A stretch of 64,000 nt of DNA. Origin: Apostichopus japonicus. Taxonomy: Eukaryota > Echinodermata > Holothuroidea > Aspidochirotida > Stichopodidae. The notes below the pieces were generated by a model. It worked only from the letters and a program-made list of their open reading frames with translations. It searched no databases and was not told the origin of the DNA. Every line of letters begins with the position of its first letter. Position 1 is the stretch's first letter. The stretch spans positions 32,380,668-32,444,667 of the forward strand of contig NC_092569.1 in the NCBI RefSeq assembly GCF_037975245.1. Reading direction: 5' to 3'. The translations under genes were made by a program, and so were the position numbers. Of this stretch, positions 40,372 to 53,400 are shown in pieces.

Positions 40372-43300
40372 CTATCTCGCGGAAACGGGGCGTAGTTTCA
40401 TTTCTGTATATTTGATGTTATAATTCCCACCAGGAAGACTATACCAATAAATGGTCTTGTGAGAGTCATGGCTGTCGAAGTAGAGACCGTTGAGGTTAGA
40501 GTAATAACAAGCATTGAACCACCAGCCACCATGATCATAAGATGCACAGTTATAACTACTATGCTTGTCATTATCCCTGTCCCAGGTAGAGAAGGACATG
40601 TTTCGATGATAAGCCATGCGGTCAGCATCTAGAATGAAGAAAGAAGATAATACATTGTAGTTAGCGAAATCGTCATATTAGTAAATGAGAAACTTACGAA
40701 ACATTTTCTTGTATCAAAACATACCAGATTTTGCGATGAAGCATTCCACAAACTTCATCAAGGTGGATTAAGAAAATCGATATGAGTCATTCTCAAAAGG
40801 GAAATAATGATGCAATATTTACACAATATTGGAAACACGTTGTTGCAAAGACTTTGTTTTTAATCCAAGTACAGGTAATTCGTTTATTGTAGTCCGGAAC
40901 ATTTTACTTTTTTTTATTTAAATAATTCCATTGTTTCATCTGTACACGTTTTAAATATTTGGCTACTTTCATCGTTTCTCAATTGTAGTAGTAACAGATA
41001 AGTCACCGCTTTTCTTATACATATTCTTTATCGGAAAAGACGAGGGAAATGAGTAATTTCCGATTTGTAAAAACTGGTGACTCGAAGCCACTTATTTTAT
41101 GTGTTTTCCGTTGTTCTAGTTGTTAATTTTTGGCGTTGATTGTATTTAATTATATTCTTATTTCTCTAGAAGAGAAGATAACACGTCTTACTTCTTGTTA
41201 AAAATTCGCATATCTTGTTTATTTTCCTCTTCTAATCAAATGTATATGTATAAATAACAGTGCAAAGTGTGTTGACTTTCATAAAGCAATATTTTAATGT
41301 AAAGTATATATCGAGGGGCTTTAACGTGTGTTTTTTGTTTTGTTTTTTTGTCACCGACTGCGTAATTTGTACGTTATTATCTCTCCTACATTATCGACAA
41401 AACTCAAAGAGCACGCACAACCCTGGCTAGCATTGGTACAGTTCCAAGCGTACAGGATGAGGTCACAATCTGTGTATTGTAATCCCCTCTGCTTGCTCTT
41501 TGCCAACATCCATGGGGATTTTGTTTTTGTGAAGAATATAGGCAAAGGAAAACGCTGACTTATGTTCGTGCAAATGGATTTTCCTCGGATGTACTCTTAA
41601 ATTTAGCCCTTAATATGGTAGTGAGGTACCCCCGTACAATAACATCGAATAGGAGTAAAGAGTAAGGAGCTCATTTATATTTTTTACGTTAGGTTTCACC
41701 TGAGGTTAAAACCATTGTTGTTTACAATATCCAAACGAATTTATGATCGCATTTCATTTACTTTATGTTTGCATTAATAAAAAAAAATGGAAAAGAATTA
41801 CATTTCCCTTATAACAGAATAAAAGATAATTTGGGTATAATGAGACTATTAGCATATAATTGATTTTCACTTTCAAACTACCAATTTAAGCTTTTTAACC
41901 TATTTCGAGCAACATCTTTGTTATAAAATGTCTGTCCCGTGCGTCAAGTGTTTCTATCCATTTATTAATTCCTTGCAAATACCAAATATACTAACTTGCT
42001 GTGCTTTCAGGCAGATATGATCCAAGATCTGTCATTCTGTATTTACTGATATCATCGCTGATCCTGAAGAGGTCGTACTTGGCAAAGTAAGAATTACCAT
42101 TCCTGCTGACCAGGTCGATACGTAGCTCGTAGTCACCCTGGTTAGTCAAGTAGGATAACTTGTCGTTACCGAGCCAGAATTCTCGTTGTAAAAACCCAAA
42201 GCCGTCTTTGTAGTCGTCCCAACGTCGATAAAAATCTACAGCACCATCAATCCTACGTTGAAATACCTGTTGGGGGAAAAACATGTATGATTTCAATGAT
42301 CAAATGTATTTATAATTCCGATGAGTTCAACTCCATAATATTCATATAAAGGCTGATATATATTTAATGTCATTCGAAGATGTATACAGTATACGTACAC
42401 ATACCTTTCGTAGCCCATAGTTCATTTTCTGGGAGTGACTGAAAAATATTATTCTACAACAATTTCATTGTTTGCCGATGGTTGCAATTCTTCAGCCCAA
42501 AATTAATATTGGTTAACGAAGACAAATCCTTAGGATTTGACATTCCGTACAATCGCCCCCCCCCCCCCACCCGCCTCGCTCACACCGTAATCACGAAACA
42601 AGAATAACACAAATTTAGCCAACTCACCGTCCATCCACCTCCATCTATTGAATTATTACAGTGGACGTTGAAAGGTTCAGGAGCACCGTCGGGCTGAATC
42701 ATAAAAATACCAGATTCAGTTTGATCATCACATTGCTCGTAGACTTCCTTGCAATCTCTCGGATACTGAGGCTCTTGGTAGTAGAAGTAAGAGGAACCTG
42801 TAAGACAGTATTGGGGAACAAAAACCTTTGTCTGACTTTATCAGCTAAAAACTAGTGTACATCACTTTGCATATGAATGAGTATTTTTATAAGTAGTTAA
42901 AATAACATCGAAATAGTTGATGTCTTTACGTATCAGGTAACAGTTCTATTCCACGACTTTAGCTAAAATAAAACTCTGTCCTTATATCACTTTACTCTGG
43001 TTACTTAATATATCAGTTAGAATCTACACACGTTTGGACTCTTTCTTGTAATATACAAGAAGATGCAGCTACTTAAGAATCTTGCTAGTTCCTTAGAAAT
43101 ATGTAATTATGACTAGAAACTGTCAAATTATGGATAATTTAGTATGAAAGTTTAATTTTTGTTTTTTGTCTTTACTTAGATTCTCTTATTATATGTTAAG
43201 AAATGATCCAGGATGGCGTGCACATGGCAATGGTTATTTTCTGATGCAAAATATTCTTGTAGCAAGAATCTTACATCACACTATACTCGGATAGATGGGC

Positions 43301-46300
43301 CTATTTCAATTTGTGTGTGTTATAATTTGTTGTCATATTAAAGCGATTTGACACCTCTAAGTAAGAACGTATAATTGGGAAAAACTATACACTACTAGCA
43401 AGCATCAATAAACCATGCTACGTAAATATTAAACATCTCTAAGAAAAGTGAGGCACCATTTTAACTAGCTTAATTACTTTATGATAGAGTTAAGGCTAAA
43501 AAAATTGAAAATAAAAGATATACAATCATAAGAAAAAACAACACCACAACCTCCAACCCCCCCCCCTTCCACCTACCCCCATTAAAACCTACTTTCAGAG
43601 TTTCTTCTTTGTCTGCTTTTAATGTTGCTTTCAGCGAAGTTCAAATCATTCTGTAAAGGAAAATGGAAGAAGTACACATATTTGTTTGAAGACAGGCGAA
43701 GAATTGGACATTTTTAAGCTGTTGTAATGATTGCATGTTATGTACATTGTAAACCAACATTGTCCACTATACGTGAATTTACAGTACAACTCATGTAGTC
43801 GTAAATATATTGAATCTCTGCTGCAATCATTACTATTTCTTAATAGTTATGACAAATTATAAGGTACATAGCAATAGCAGAATTATTAAGAACATCAATT
43901 TTCGGCGAGTATACAGAACAAAACGAACTATATCATATGAGATATAGCTCTATTGTTTTGCACAACTGCATAACAATTAAATTATTAGAAACAACACTGT
44001 GGGTGACCAACACAGAGAAGCTGTATGGTTTTCTTACCATTAAATGAGAAGTAAAACAACATATACTAATATATGATAATTAAATAATAAATACGTTGAC
44101 ATGTCGAACGTCTTACTAACAATTTATGCACATAAGTGTCAGTTCCATATATATTGCTAGAAACCGATGTTTTTTAAAACCATAATTGAATTTAAAGAAA
44201 TGGTCGAAGGACTGTTGCGGCTTTCAAATCAAGTTCACACCAAACAAACAAAAATCAACTTTTCACTATCACACGAGCTGATACGAAGTTATTCTTACTC
44301 TTACTAAAAACGGTCAAAAGAAAATTACTTTTGTTTAATTAAACCTTTGATCAAACCAGAATTAAGAAAGAATTGAAAGAACATGCTAACGGATTAATGC
44401 AATATCACCAAGTTGACCAATTGACGCAACTTAATTCTGCAAAGCCTAAAATGAGATCAAGAAAACTTTTCCGAGGACTTTACTAGCACAATTAGAAACT
44501 GAATAGTAATTTCGCTATAACATTATTATGTAAAAGGGATATATCATGCAGGACGTTGGTTTTATCATACTGTTTTGCATCAACCATAGATGCAAGTCAC
44601 TCTTTGAAAAAATGTTTCAAGTGGTGAAAATGTTATAAATTTGATGAAAATAACGAAACAACAGAACTGAGCAATATTTCAAAGAAAAAGCATATCTGAT
44701 TAAGTAATATAGGCTAAATAAATCAATTAACAAAGAGTATAATACCACGTATTAAGCTATTAAATTAATAAAATTAAAATTATATTTTATGTTGATGATG
44801 ATGATGATTTTAACAGAAAAGTTTTAGGAACGTTTTAGCAAGCTATTTTAACTGATCAGAAGATAAATGTTTTTCGAAAGTTTTTAAATTTCGTGATCTT
44901 TGAAATGAAAAGTTCAACGTCAACAATATAATCCTAATCAGGATAGAGATAACATGTATAAAGCCAAATTCTGAGCGTTAAATGGAAATAAGACATTAGG
45001 CAACATATGACACCCGATGTACAGAATGAACATAGTACCTACTGTAAATCTTAAAGTTGTGTACCTCATTATAAACTGGGTCGTTCTATAAATCGGTAAC
45101 ATGTGCTATAATAGGATTACAGTAAGAACTGGGAATATGTGTAATCCCAACAAGTGCAGTTCAATAAATGTGTCAATTAATGTAATTTTTTAATGAATTT
45201 GTAACCCTAATAGCACATGCTATCGATACACAGGTGTATTAGCACGATCCATGTTTTACCGTAGTAAAAACCTTTAAGAGTTACAGTACTTACTGTGATC
45301 TCTGTGTGAATCGGTTAAATATGGACATGCAGAGTTAACATAGCTTTGAAGTCACTTTGCACGTGAAGGTTAAGATAAATATAATGTACCTAATGTGAGA
45401 TTTTTCGTTTAACTTATATTTATCGTTCCTCCATCTTAATAAATATCAACAAGTGAAAAAGAAGACACAAAAGAAGGGGTATTATCTAAATCAGAATGTC
45501 ACTGACTGTTTCTAAATAAGAACATCACAATACTACATTCAATTTAAATAAAGTGATTAGAATCACACAAGAAAGTTCTAAGTCCGTACAAAGTGTGGAG
45601 GTAAACGTACAATCAGGTATACTAAATATAACTAGCAATATAAAATATTTCTCAACGAATTAGAATTTGCAAAATATCTCTAGATTTCTTTTCGGCAGTA
45701 TTTACATCTTATAATTTCTAACTAAGATTGAATATCACGTAGAGTATGTTTGTATGATGTGAACTTTTAATTACGAAATTTGTTAACAATATACAGGTTA
45801 CGGAACGAGCTTCATGATACGTTTTAGTGATTTGGGGGTTATTTTACGACGTACTTTCATGCCAAATTTAACTTGCTCTCCATTTAAAATGACAAGAGGA
45901 ATAACACTGTAATAAATCTTATCAAATTACTAGTGACTCAGAAATCGTTAGATACAGTATTACGAAAAGAAAAGGGTCTAATCGCTTCAAACAAACTATT
46001 TGTCGTTTTATCAAATTGATTTGCACTGATCTTCTTGACTTCATTTCCCTTTTTCAAAACAATTGTTATTAACTTAGTAATTTTCAACAACAAAAAATCA
46101 GTCATAATTTAATGCACTTTGAAGAAAATATGATGAAGCATTTTATAATGATGTGAATGGACTAGATTCACACAATAGTAAAACGGGGAATTTCAATAAT
46201 GCTTTGATTCGAGCGCAAATGTTAAGGTTGTTTTGCTAGTGTTGGAAAGGATACCAGGTTGAATCAAAAAAAAGACATCTATCTTGGCTTTGTTGTTTAC

Positions 46301-46627
46301 GGTTTTACCAAAGCTTAAGTGGGTGCCTATAATGTTCTTAATACGACATTTACTGACGTTACAGTCAATATCCAGCATGATTGCAGAAAGAAAAAAAATC
46401 TGCAGAATTATATGAATCAGCTGAAAATAAGTCAAAGATAATGTCAGGAGAAAGCAAAGAATTATCGAGCAATAATTGAAGCAGAATTTTACATTGACCA
46501 AGCCTTGACGACAATGATAAAAACCGTGAAATGTATGTAAACTTACCATCTGTCCAGATGTCTCAGAGAAAACCAACTCTTGTAGAAAAGCACCAAAGAT
46601 GTTAAAACACAGATATGTCAACTTCAT
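40372..46627 (-). CDS. gene E: secreted fibrinogen-related (FReD) protein, complete, altered signal peptide
   Basis: Exons: 46547-46627, 43593-43650, 42628-42797, 41996-42266, 40372-40628; 837 nt, 278 residues. The FReD protein sequence equals that of genes B and D. The signal peptide differs: LCLIIFG is LCFNIFG here, putting an Asn in the hydrophobic core. The exon 2 linker has NDLNFAES and keeps RQRR. The exon 2 donor is GTAGG rather than GTAAG. Introns 1-4 are 2896, 795, 361 and 1367 bp. Intron 1 carries the ~170-bp segment missing in A and D. The region from 44600 on has diverged more from the other copies than the exons have. Putative TATA and cap elements upstream are changed. Coding sequence is open throughout, so I call it functional with that caution. 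Confidence 0.88.
45014..45314. repeat. foldback element in gene E intron 1
   Basis: Same element as in gene A. Both inner arms carry a substitution (ATCGGTAAC... and ...GCTATCGAT). The changes are not compensatory, so pairing is slightly weakened. Confidence 0.6.
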
Positions 46628-46743
46628 TTTTTTGGTGAAATAATGAGACTTTTAGAATGAAGTGAACCAGAACAAGACTGACAACAGAATGGAGAGATCT
46701 AAGTTTAACGCGATACATCTCACGCAACAAGCAAAATATTTGA
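46628..46743 (-). promoter_or_regulatory. gene E 5' flank: short poly(A) leader, mutated TATA-like element
   Basis: Only six A precede the ATG. The GATATATC of other units reads GATGTATC on the minus strand, near 46715. If GATATATC is the TATA box, this promoter should be weaker. Confidence 0.3.
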
Positions 46744-47854
46744 CAAGACTAAGGAGAACTTTAATGTTCTGACGTCATCCAAAATTGATCATATTTTTGT
46801 AGAGAAGGAACTCTGTTATGATGGCTGCTGCAAGCTCCGTAGGTAGGATGTTCAGAAAGTAAATACTGATATTTATGCATGCTGTTATTTTGAGGATATG
46901 ACATACGCGAAGAAAGAAAGCTACTCATTCCTCTTATTTGGATTTGCGTAAGAGTGTGCAATTTGCAACAATGTGCATTCGTCAAAATTTCAACCAAAAA
47001 ATGAATAAAAGAGACTCCAAAAAATTGCTAATAACATACTTCTGTAATGTTTGTCACATATTACTCATTTACTGAAGAAAATATCATTGATATTAATTAA
47101 GGTCAGCTCACAATAGCCAGTTCATTACATTATAGCAACCTGTTGAGACTTCTAACTACGTTATCTCGCCATCAAAATATACGCCTTAACAGAGACTGGT
47201 TGTTAACTCACATGTCAGAATGACCAATGATTGTTTATTTTGTATAGGAGGGAGATGAAATATTTATCAACAGTAATGACGTTATCGTCGTCATTTGTCT
47301 TAATACGATCACATAAACAAAATTTCGTGACATCGTACGAATAACAGAGGCATTGGTGAAAAGAAATATTCCAGGCATTGTTACGGAGCCCTGAAACACA
47401 TAAATTACATCGCAGTATAGGAGATAAACTGTTGCGTTGGTAAGTTGGTAACAACCTGGTGGAAAGTGGAACATGGTTATGAGACAATAAACACTATCAT
47501 AGCTGTACCCACATCAGTGTCGTATAAGTCACTGTGGATTAATACCTAACATTATTATACTATAATAGACACATTCAAAGAAAATTCCATCACTCGCCAT
47601 GTTGTCAGCATATTTCCGGTTAGAAAAACTCAGTAATTGCAATTTGTCAGACTAACCTTACTTTTCATCTGGCATTTTCATGACAAGAAATAACCCAACA
47701 ATGTTCCTGTAACGCTCTATATCTTAGCCTACATTATCACGTACATAACCAACTTTGAATGGGAATAAACTACTCCACGCAATGAATCCGTCACTGAAAG
47801 TTGCTTTCCAGAACACAGTTGAATACGGCCTTCACCGCTTATTCCCCAAACAAT

Positions 47855-48561
47855 GGGAATTTACTGTCTTGGACCGAGAATTGGCTTGGTAATAAGAAAC
47901 AGAGGGTGGTAATTTAAAGGCTGTGCTTCTTCTTGACAGGACGTCACTAGTGGGGTTCCACAAGGGTCTGTTTTGGGTCCCTTGTTGTTTGTTGCCTATA
48001 TCAATGACATTGACGGAGATATTTTGTGTACAGCTAAGAAGTTTACTGATGACACCAAATTGTATTCTGAGGTCTCTTCCAAAAGCTATGCTGAGAAATT
48101 TCAAACGGATTTGAATATGGTTTTTACTGGTCTCAGGGATGGCAAATGCTTTTAATAACGATAAATGCAAGGTGATGCTTATTGGTAGTAGTAACCAAAA
48201 GTATAACTACAATCTTAAATGGTGTGGAGTTACAGGAGGTCTTTGTTGAAAGAGACCTAGTTATCTACATTGACTCATCTCTGCATTATAACCTTTGTCT
48301 TGAAGCTGCTTGAAGAGGTAATAGGGTTTTAGGTATGATCAAGAGGAACTTCAGTTTTCTGAAAGAGGACATAGTAGTTAGGCTTTATAAACAGTTGGTT
48401 GGGCCTCATCTGGAGTATGCTGTTTAGGCTTGGAACCCACATTTTGGTAAGGATAAGGAAGTACTTGAAAAGGTCCAGAGGAGGGATACTAGGATGATTA
48501 GTTCCTTAAAGGGTGTTCCTTATTATAGGCGGTTACAACTGCTTCAAAATTCAAATTTATA
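47855..48561 (+). mobile_element. dead non-LTR retrotransposon (RT) fragment
   Basis: Same fragment and ends as at 6735-7440, with the same inactivating changes. This copy has INDIDGDI preceded by VAY, as in units 2 and 6. Confidence 0.8.
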
Positions 48562-49221
48562 GTTGGGGTTTTCCTGAATGGTTCATACAATGACGTCTGT
48601 GTGTGTTTCACGACATGGAAAACGGTGTCCCATCAAGTCAAACTGACGACGATGGTTAAAAACATTGTTCATAAATCGTTAGTTGTTTGATTACAAGACT
48701 TTTGTTCATAAGTAGTAGATGGTCAAGTTTTCTCGGATAAATTTCCAATAACGAAACCCTTTAACTATTTTTCAATTGGTAGACGCAGTTGAGGTACCTT
48801 ATACAATTTCAGAGCTACAAAGTTTGCAGAACGGTAAAGTGATATTTATGTGATGTGTAAACGCGGTAAATTAAATGTAATGATATCAACATTCTGAGGA
48901 GATTTGAAGAGGTCACAAGGTCAGATATCCAAATGGTAATACGAAGTTTACCATATCGTTGCAAACGCCTGTGTGTCAGACCACAAACGCTTTTATCTTT
49001 GTTTTCTTAAAGTTATGTTACCTTCTATCGGATGATGTCATGTGATCATGACGTTAATTAAAGTCTGTGTGTATTATTCTAGTACGCAGCTGCCAATAAC
49101 TTTCTGATCAACTTTCTCCCATGACGTATTAAAAGGAAAAGATTGAAAGAAAATTCCATCCGATCAGAAATGATATTTAAACGCGGCAATGTATTATTCA
49201 GACGAATATGAACCGTGACTA

Positions 49222-49227
49222 CATATA

Positions 49228-49271
<44 letters not shown>

Positions 49272-49299
49272 CATACATAATACATATTAAATTCTAAAC

Positions 49300-49345
<46 letters not shown>

Positions 49346-49446
49346 CATGAGGTATAGTGTAGAACTGTAGAACTCCTGTGTGTCAGACCAAAAAGTTATG
49401 TTACCTTCTATCGGATGATGTCATGTGATCATGACGTTAATTATAG

Positions 49447-49507
<61 letters not shown>

Positions 49508-49553
49508 TTATTTAGACAGTACAATGTAGTTCTACACTGTACCTCATGCTCAT
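49222..49553. repeat. (TA)n block with one GAGCATGAGG module
   Basis: One TTCACATACATAATACAT block at about 49266, one module from 49343, inverted right arm ending at 49553. Confidence 0.85.
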
Positions 49554-50179
49554 AGAAAATGGCCCCAAACCACACACATTTGAACAGTACAAACACGTTT
49601 GTGACGCCTTCGATTCAGTATGCTTCCATACATCAAACACTGATTAGGCCACCCTTACCCACTTGAACTTATGGCTGTTGATATTTAACCATCGAAGGCA
49701 TAAAGCGTTGTTTATGTATTTGGGGTCACTAACAGGAAGACAAAATGAGAGTATTGTAAGATACTCATTTAAAGAAATCTCTAGCCCAAAGAAATTTGTA
49801 ATTGTAAGAATGTTAATACATATTGCTTTTATTTCTTTTATACGTAAGATGATGATCATGTTGATTTGAAGCATGTATAAGTTATATATGTTTAAGATAT
49901 TGAAAGAACTATTAACTGTATTTACCAGGCCTTAACAACTCGCTGCATTGTCTTAGGTCTTTCAAGTCTTAATTAATACAAAGTTACTCTACACTTTGAA
50001 ATGGGATATATGATGAAATAGTGCAAACAGTTTCAACAATTTTCAGTTTTGCTGATGTGAATCAAAGTACATAAAACATAGATAAAGATCGTTACACATT
50101 ATTTTAGTTTTGTTGGAAAAATCATTAACTTTCAAAAACAATGAAGACAAGTATACAATAAAAAAGGTTATTTTTCATA

Positions 50180-50185
50180 TTTATT
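50180..50185 (-). promoter_or_regulatory. gene F poly(A) signal (AATAAA)
   Basis: AATAAA on the minus strand, about 215 nt after the gene F stop. Confidence 0.5.
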
Positions 50186-50400
50186 TTCGATAGGTTTCAA
50201 ATCTTTTGACAGAGTTAGAGCTTATTAAATATGAATAATGTGAAGTTTACAACGTTGACTTGAGATTTTTCAGTATCATCTAATCTGTGTCGCATAGTTT
50301 TTTTTTGTGGAACAGTAAGGTTTAGAAATTTGTTAATGGATATCCGAAAAACATATTTAGAGAAGATTCTACTGTTTACATGTATATGTCTCCTTTCTAA

Positions 50401-53400
50401 CTATCTCGCGGAAACGGGGCGTAGTTTCATTTCTGTATATTTGATGTTATAATTCCCACCAGGAAGACTATACCAATAAATGGTCTTGTGAGAGTCATGG
50501 CTATCGAAGTAGAGACCGTTGAGGTTAGAGTAATAACACGCATTGAACCACCAGCCACCATGATCATAAGATGCACAGTTATAACTACTATGCTTGTCAT
50601 TATCCCTTTCCCAGGTAGAGAAGGACATGTTTCGATGATAAGCCATGCGGTCAGCATCTATCATGAAGAAAGAAGATAATACATTGTAGTTAGCGAAATC
50701 GTCATATTAGTAAATGAGAAACTTACGAAACATTTTCTTGTATCAAAACATACCAGATTTTACGATGAAGCATTCCACAAACTTCATCAAGGTGGATTAA
50801 GAAAATCGATATGAGTCATTCTCAAAAGGGAAATAATGATGCAATATTTACACAATATTGGAAACACGTTGTTGCAAAGACTTTGTTTTTAATCCAAGTA
50901 CAGGTAATTCGTTTATTGTAGTCCGGAACATTTTACTTTTTTTTATTTAAATAATTCCATTGTTTCATCTGTACACGTTTTAAATATTTGGCTACTTTCA
51001 TCGTTTCTCAATTGTAGTAGTAACAGATAAGTCACCGCTTTTCTTATACATATTCTTTATCGGAAAAGACGAGGGAAATGAGTAATTTCCGATTTGTAAA
51101 AACTGGTGACTCGAAGCCACTTATTTTATGTGTTTTCCGTTGTTCTAGTCTAGTTAATTTTTGGCGTTGATTGTATTTAATTATATTCTTATTTCTCTAG
51201 AAGCGAAGATAACACGTCTTACTTCTTGTTAAAAATTCGCATATCTTGTTTATTTTCCTCTTCTAATCAAATGTATATGTATTAATAACAGGGCAAAGTG
51301 TGTTGACTTTCATAAAGCAATATTTTAATGTAAAGTATATTAATGGGGCTTGAACGTGTTTGTTTGTTGTTGGTTTTTGTCACCGATAGAGTAATTCGTA
51401 CGTTATTATCTCTCCTACATTATCGACAAAACTCAAAGAGCACAAACAACCCTTGCTAGCATTGGTACAGTTGTAAGCTTACAGGATGAGGTCACAATCT
51501 CTGTATTGCAATCCCCTCTGCTTGCCTTTGCCAACATCCATGGGGATTTTGTTTTTGTGAAGAATATAGGCAATGGAAAACCCTTACTTATGTTCGTGCA
51601 AATGGATTTTCCTTCGGATGTACACCTAAATTTAGTCCTTAATATGGTAGTAAGGTACCCCGTAACAATAACATCGAATAGGAGTAAAAAGTAAGGAGCT
51701 CATTTATATTTTTTTACGTTAGGTTTCACCTGAGGTTAAAACCATTGTTGTTTGCATTATCCAAACGAATTTATGATCACATTTCATTTACTTTATGTTT
51801 GCATTAACAAAAAATGGAAGAGAATTATACTTCCCTCATGACACAATAAAAGATACTTTGGGTATAATGAGACTATTAGCATATAATTGATTTTCACTTC
51901 CAAACTACCATTATAAGCTTTTTAACCTATTTCGAGCAACATCTTTGTTTTCTGTCCCATGCGTCAAGTGTTTCTATTCATTTATTAATTCCTTGCAAAT
52001 ACCAAATATATACTAACTTGCTGTGCTTTCAGGCAGATAGGTTCCAAGATCTGTCATTCTGTATTTACTGATTTCATCGCTGATCCTGAAGAGGTCGTAC
52101 TTGGCAAAGTAAGAATTACCATTCCTGCTGACCAGGTCGATACGTAGCTCGTAGTCACCCTGGTTAGTCAAGTAGGATAACTTGTCGTTACCGAGCCAGA
52201 ATTCTCGTTGTAAAAACCCAAAGCCGTCTTTGTAGTCGTCCCAACGTCGATAAAAATCTACAGCACCATCAATTCTACGTTGAAATACCTGTTGGGGGAA
52301 AACATGTATGATTTCAATGATCAAATGTATTTATAATTCCGATGAGTTCAACTCCATAATATTCATATAAAGACTGATATATATTTAATGTCATTCGAAG
52401 ATGTATACAGTATACGTAGACATACACATACCTTTCGTAGCCCATAGTTCATTTTCTGGGAGTGACTGAAAAATATTCTTCTACAGCAATTTCATTGTTT
52501 GCCGATGGTTGCAATACTTCAGCCCAAATTAATATTGGTTAACGAAGACAAATCCTTAGGATTTGACATTCCGTACAATCGCCCCCCCCCCCCAACCCGC
52601 CTCGCTCACACCGTAATCACGAAACAAGAATAACACAAATTTAGCCAACTCACCGTCCATCCACCTCCATCTATTGAATTATTACAGTGGACGTTGAAAG
52701 GTTCAGGAGCACCGTCGGGCTGAATCATGAAAATACCAGATTCAGTTTGATCATCACATTGTTCGTAGACTTCCTTGCAATCTCTCGGATACTGAGGCTC
52801 TTGGTAGTAGAAGTAAGAGGAACCTGTAAGACAGTATTGGGGAACAAAAACCTTTGTCTGACTTTATCAGCTAAAAACTAGTGAACATCACTTTGCATAT
52901 GAATGAGTATTTTGAGTTGCAGTAATTTCCGATTTTGTTCCAAATAGTTAAAATAACATCGAAATAGTTGATGTCTTTACGTATCAGGTAACAGTTGTAA
53001 TCCACGACTTAAGCTAAAATAAAACTCTGTCCTTATATCACTTGACTCTGGTTACTTATTATATCAGTTCGAATCTATACACGTTTGGACTGTTTCTTGT
53101 AATATACAGAAGATGCAGCTACTTAAGGACCTTGATGGTTCCTTATAAATATGTAATTGATGACTAGAAACTGTCAAATTATGGATAATTTAGTATGAAA
53201 GTTGAATTTGTATTTGTTGACGGTATTTAGATTCTCCAATTATATGTTATGAAATGATCCAGGATGGTGTACACATGGCAATGGTTATTTTCTGATGCAA
53301 AAGCGATTTGATACCTCTAAGTAAGAACGTATAATTGGGAGAAATATAAAATTATTATCAAGCATCAATAAAACATGCTACGTAAATCTCTAAGAAAAGT

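Larger units (their letters stand above)
46628..50400. other. spacer between gene E and gene F
   Basis: Same order as the other spacers: 5' flank of E, about 1.1 kb without recognised features, RT fragment (47855-48561), the shortest TA block of the window (49222-49553), gene F 3' flank. Confidence 0.6.
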
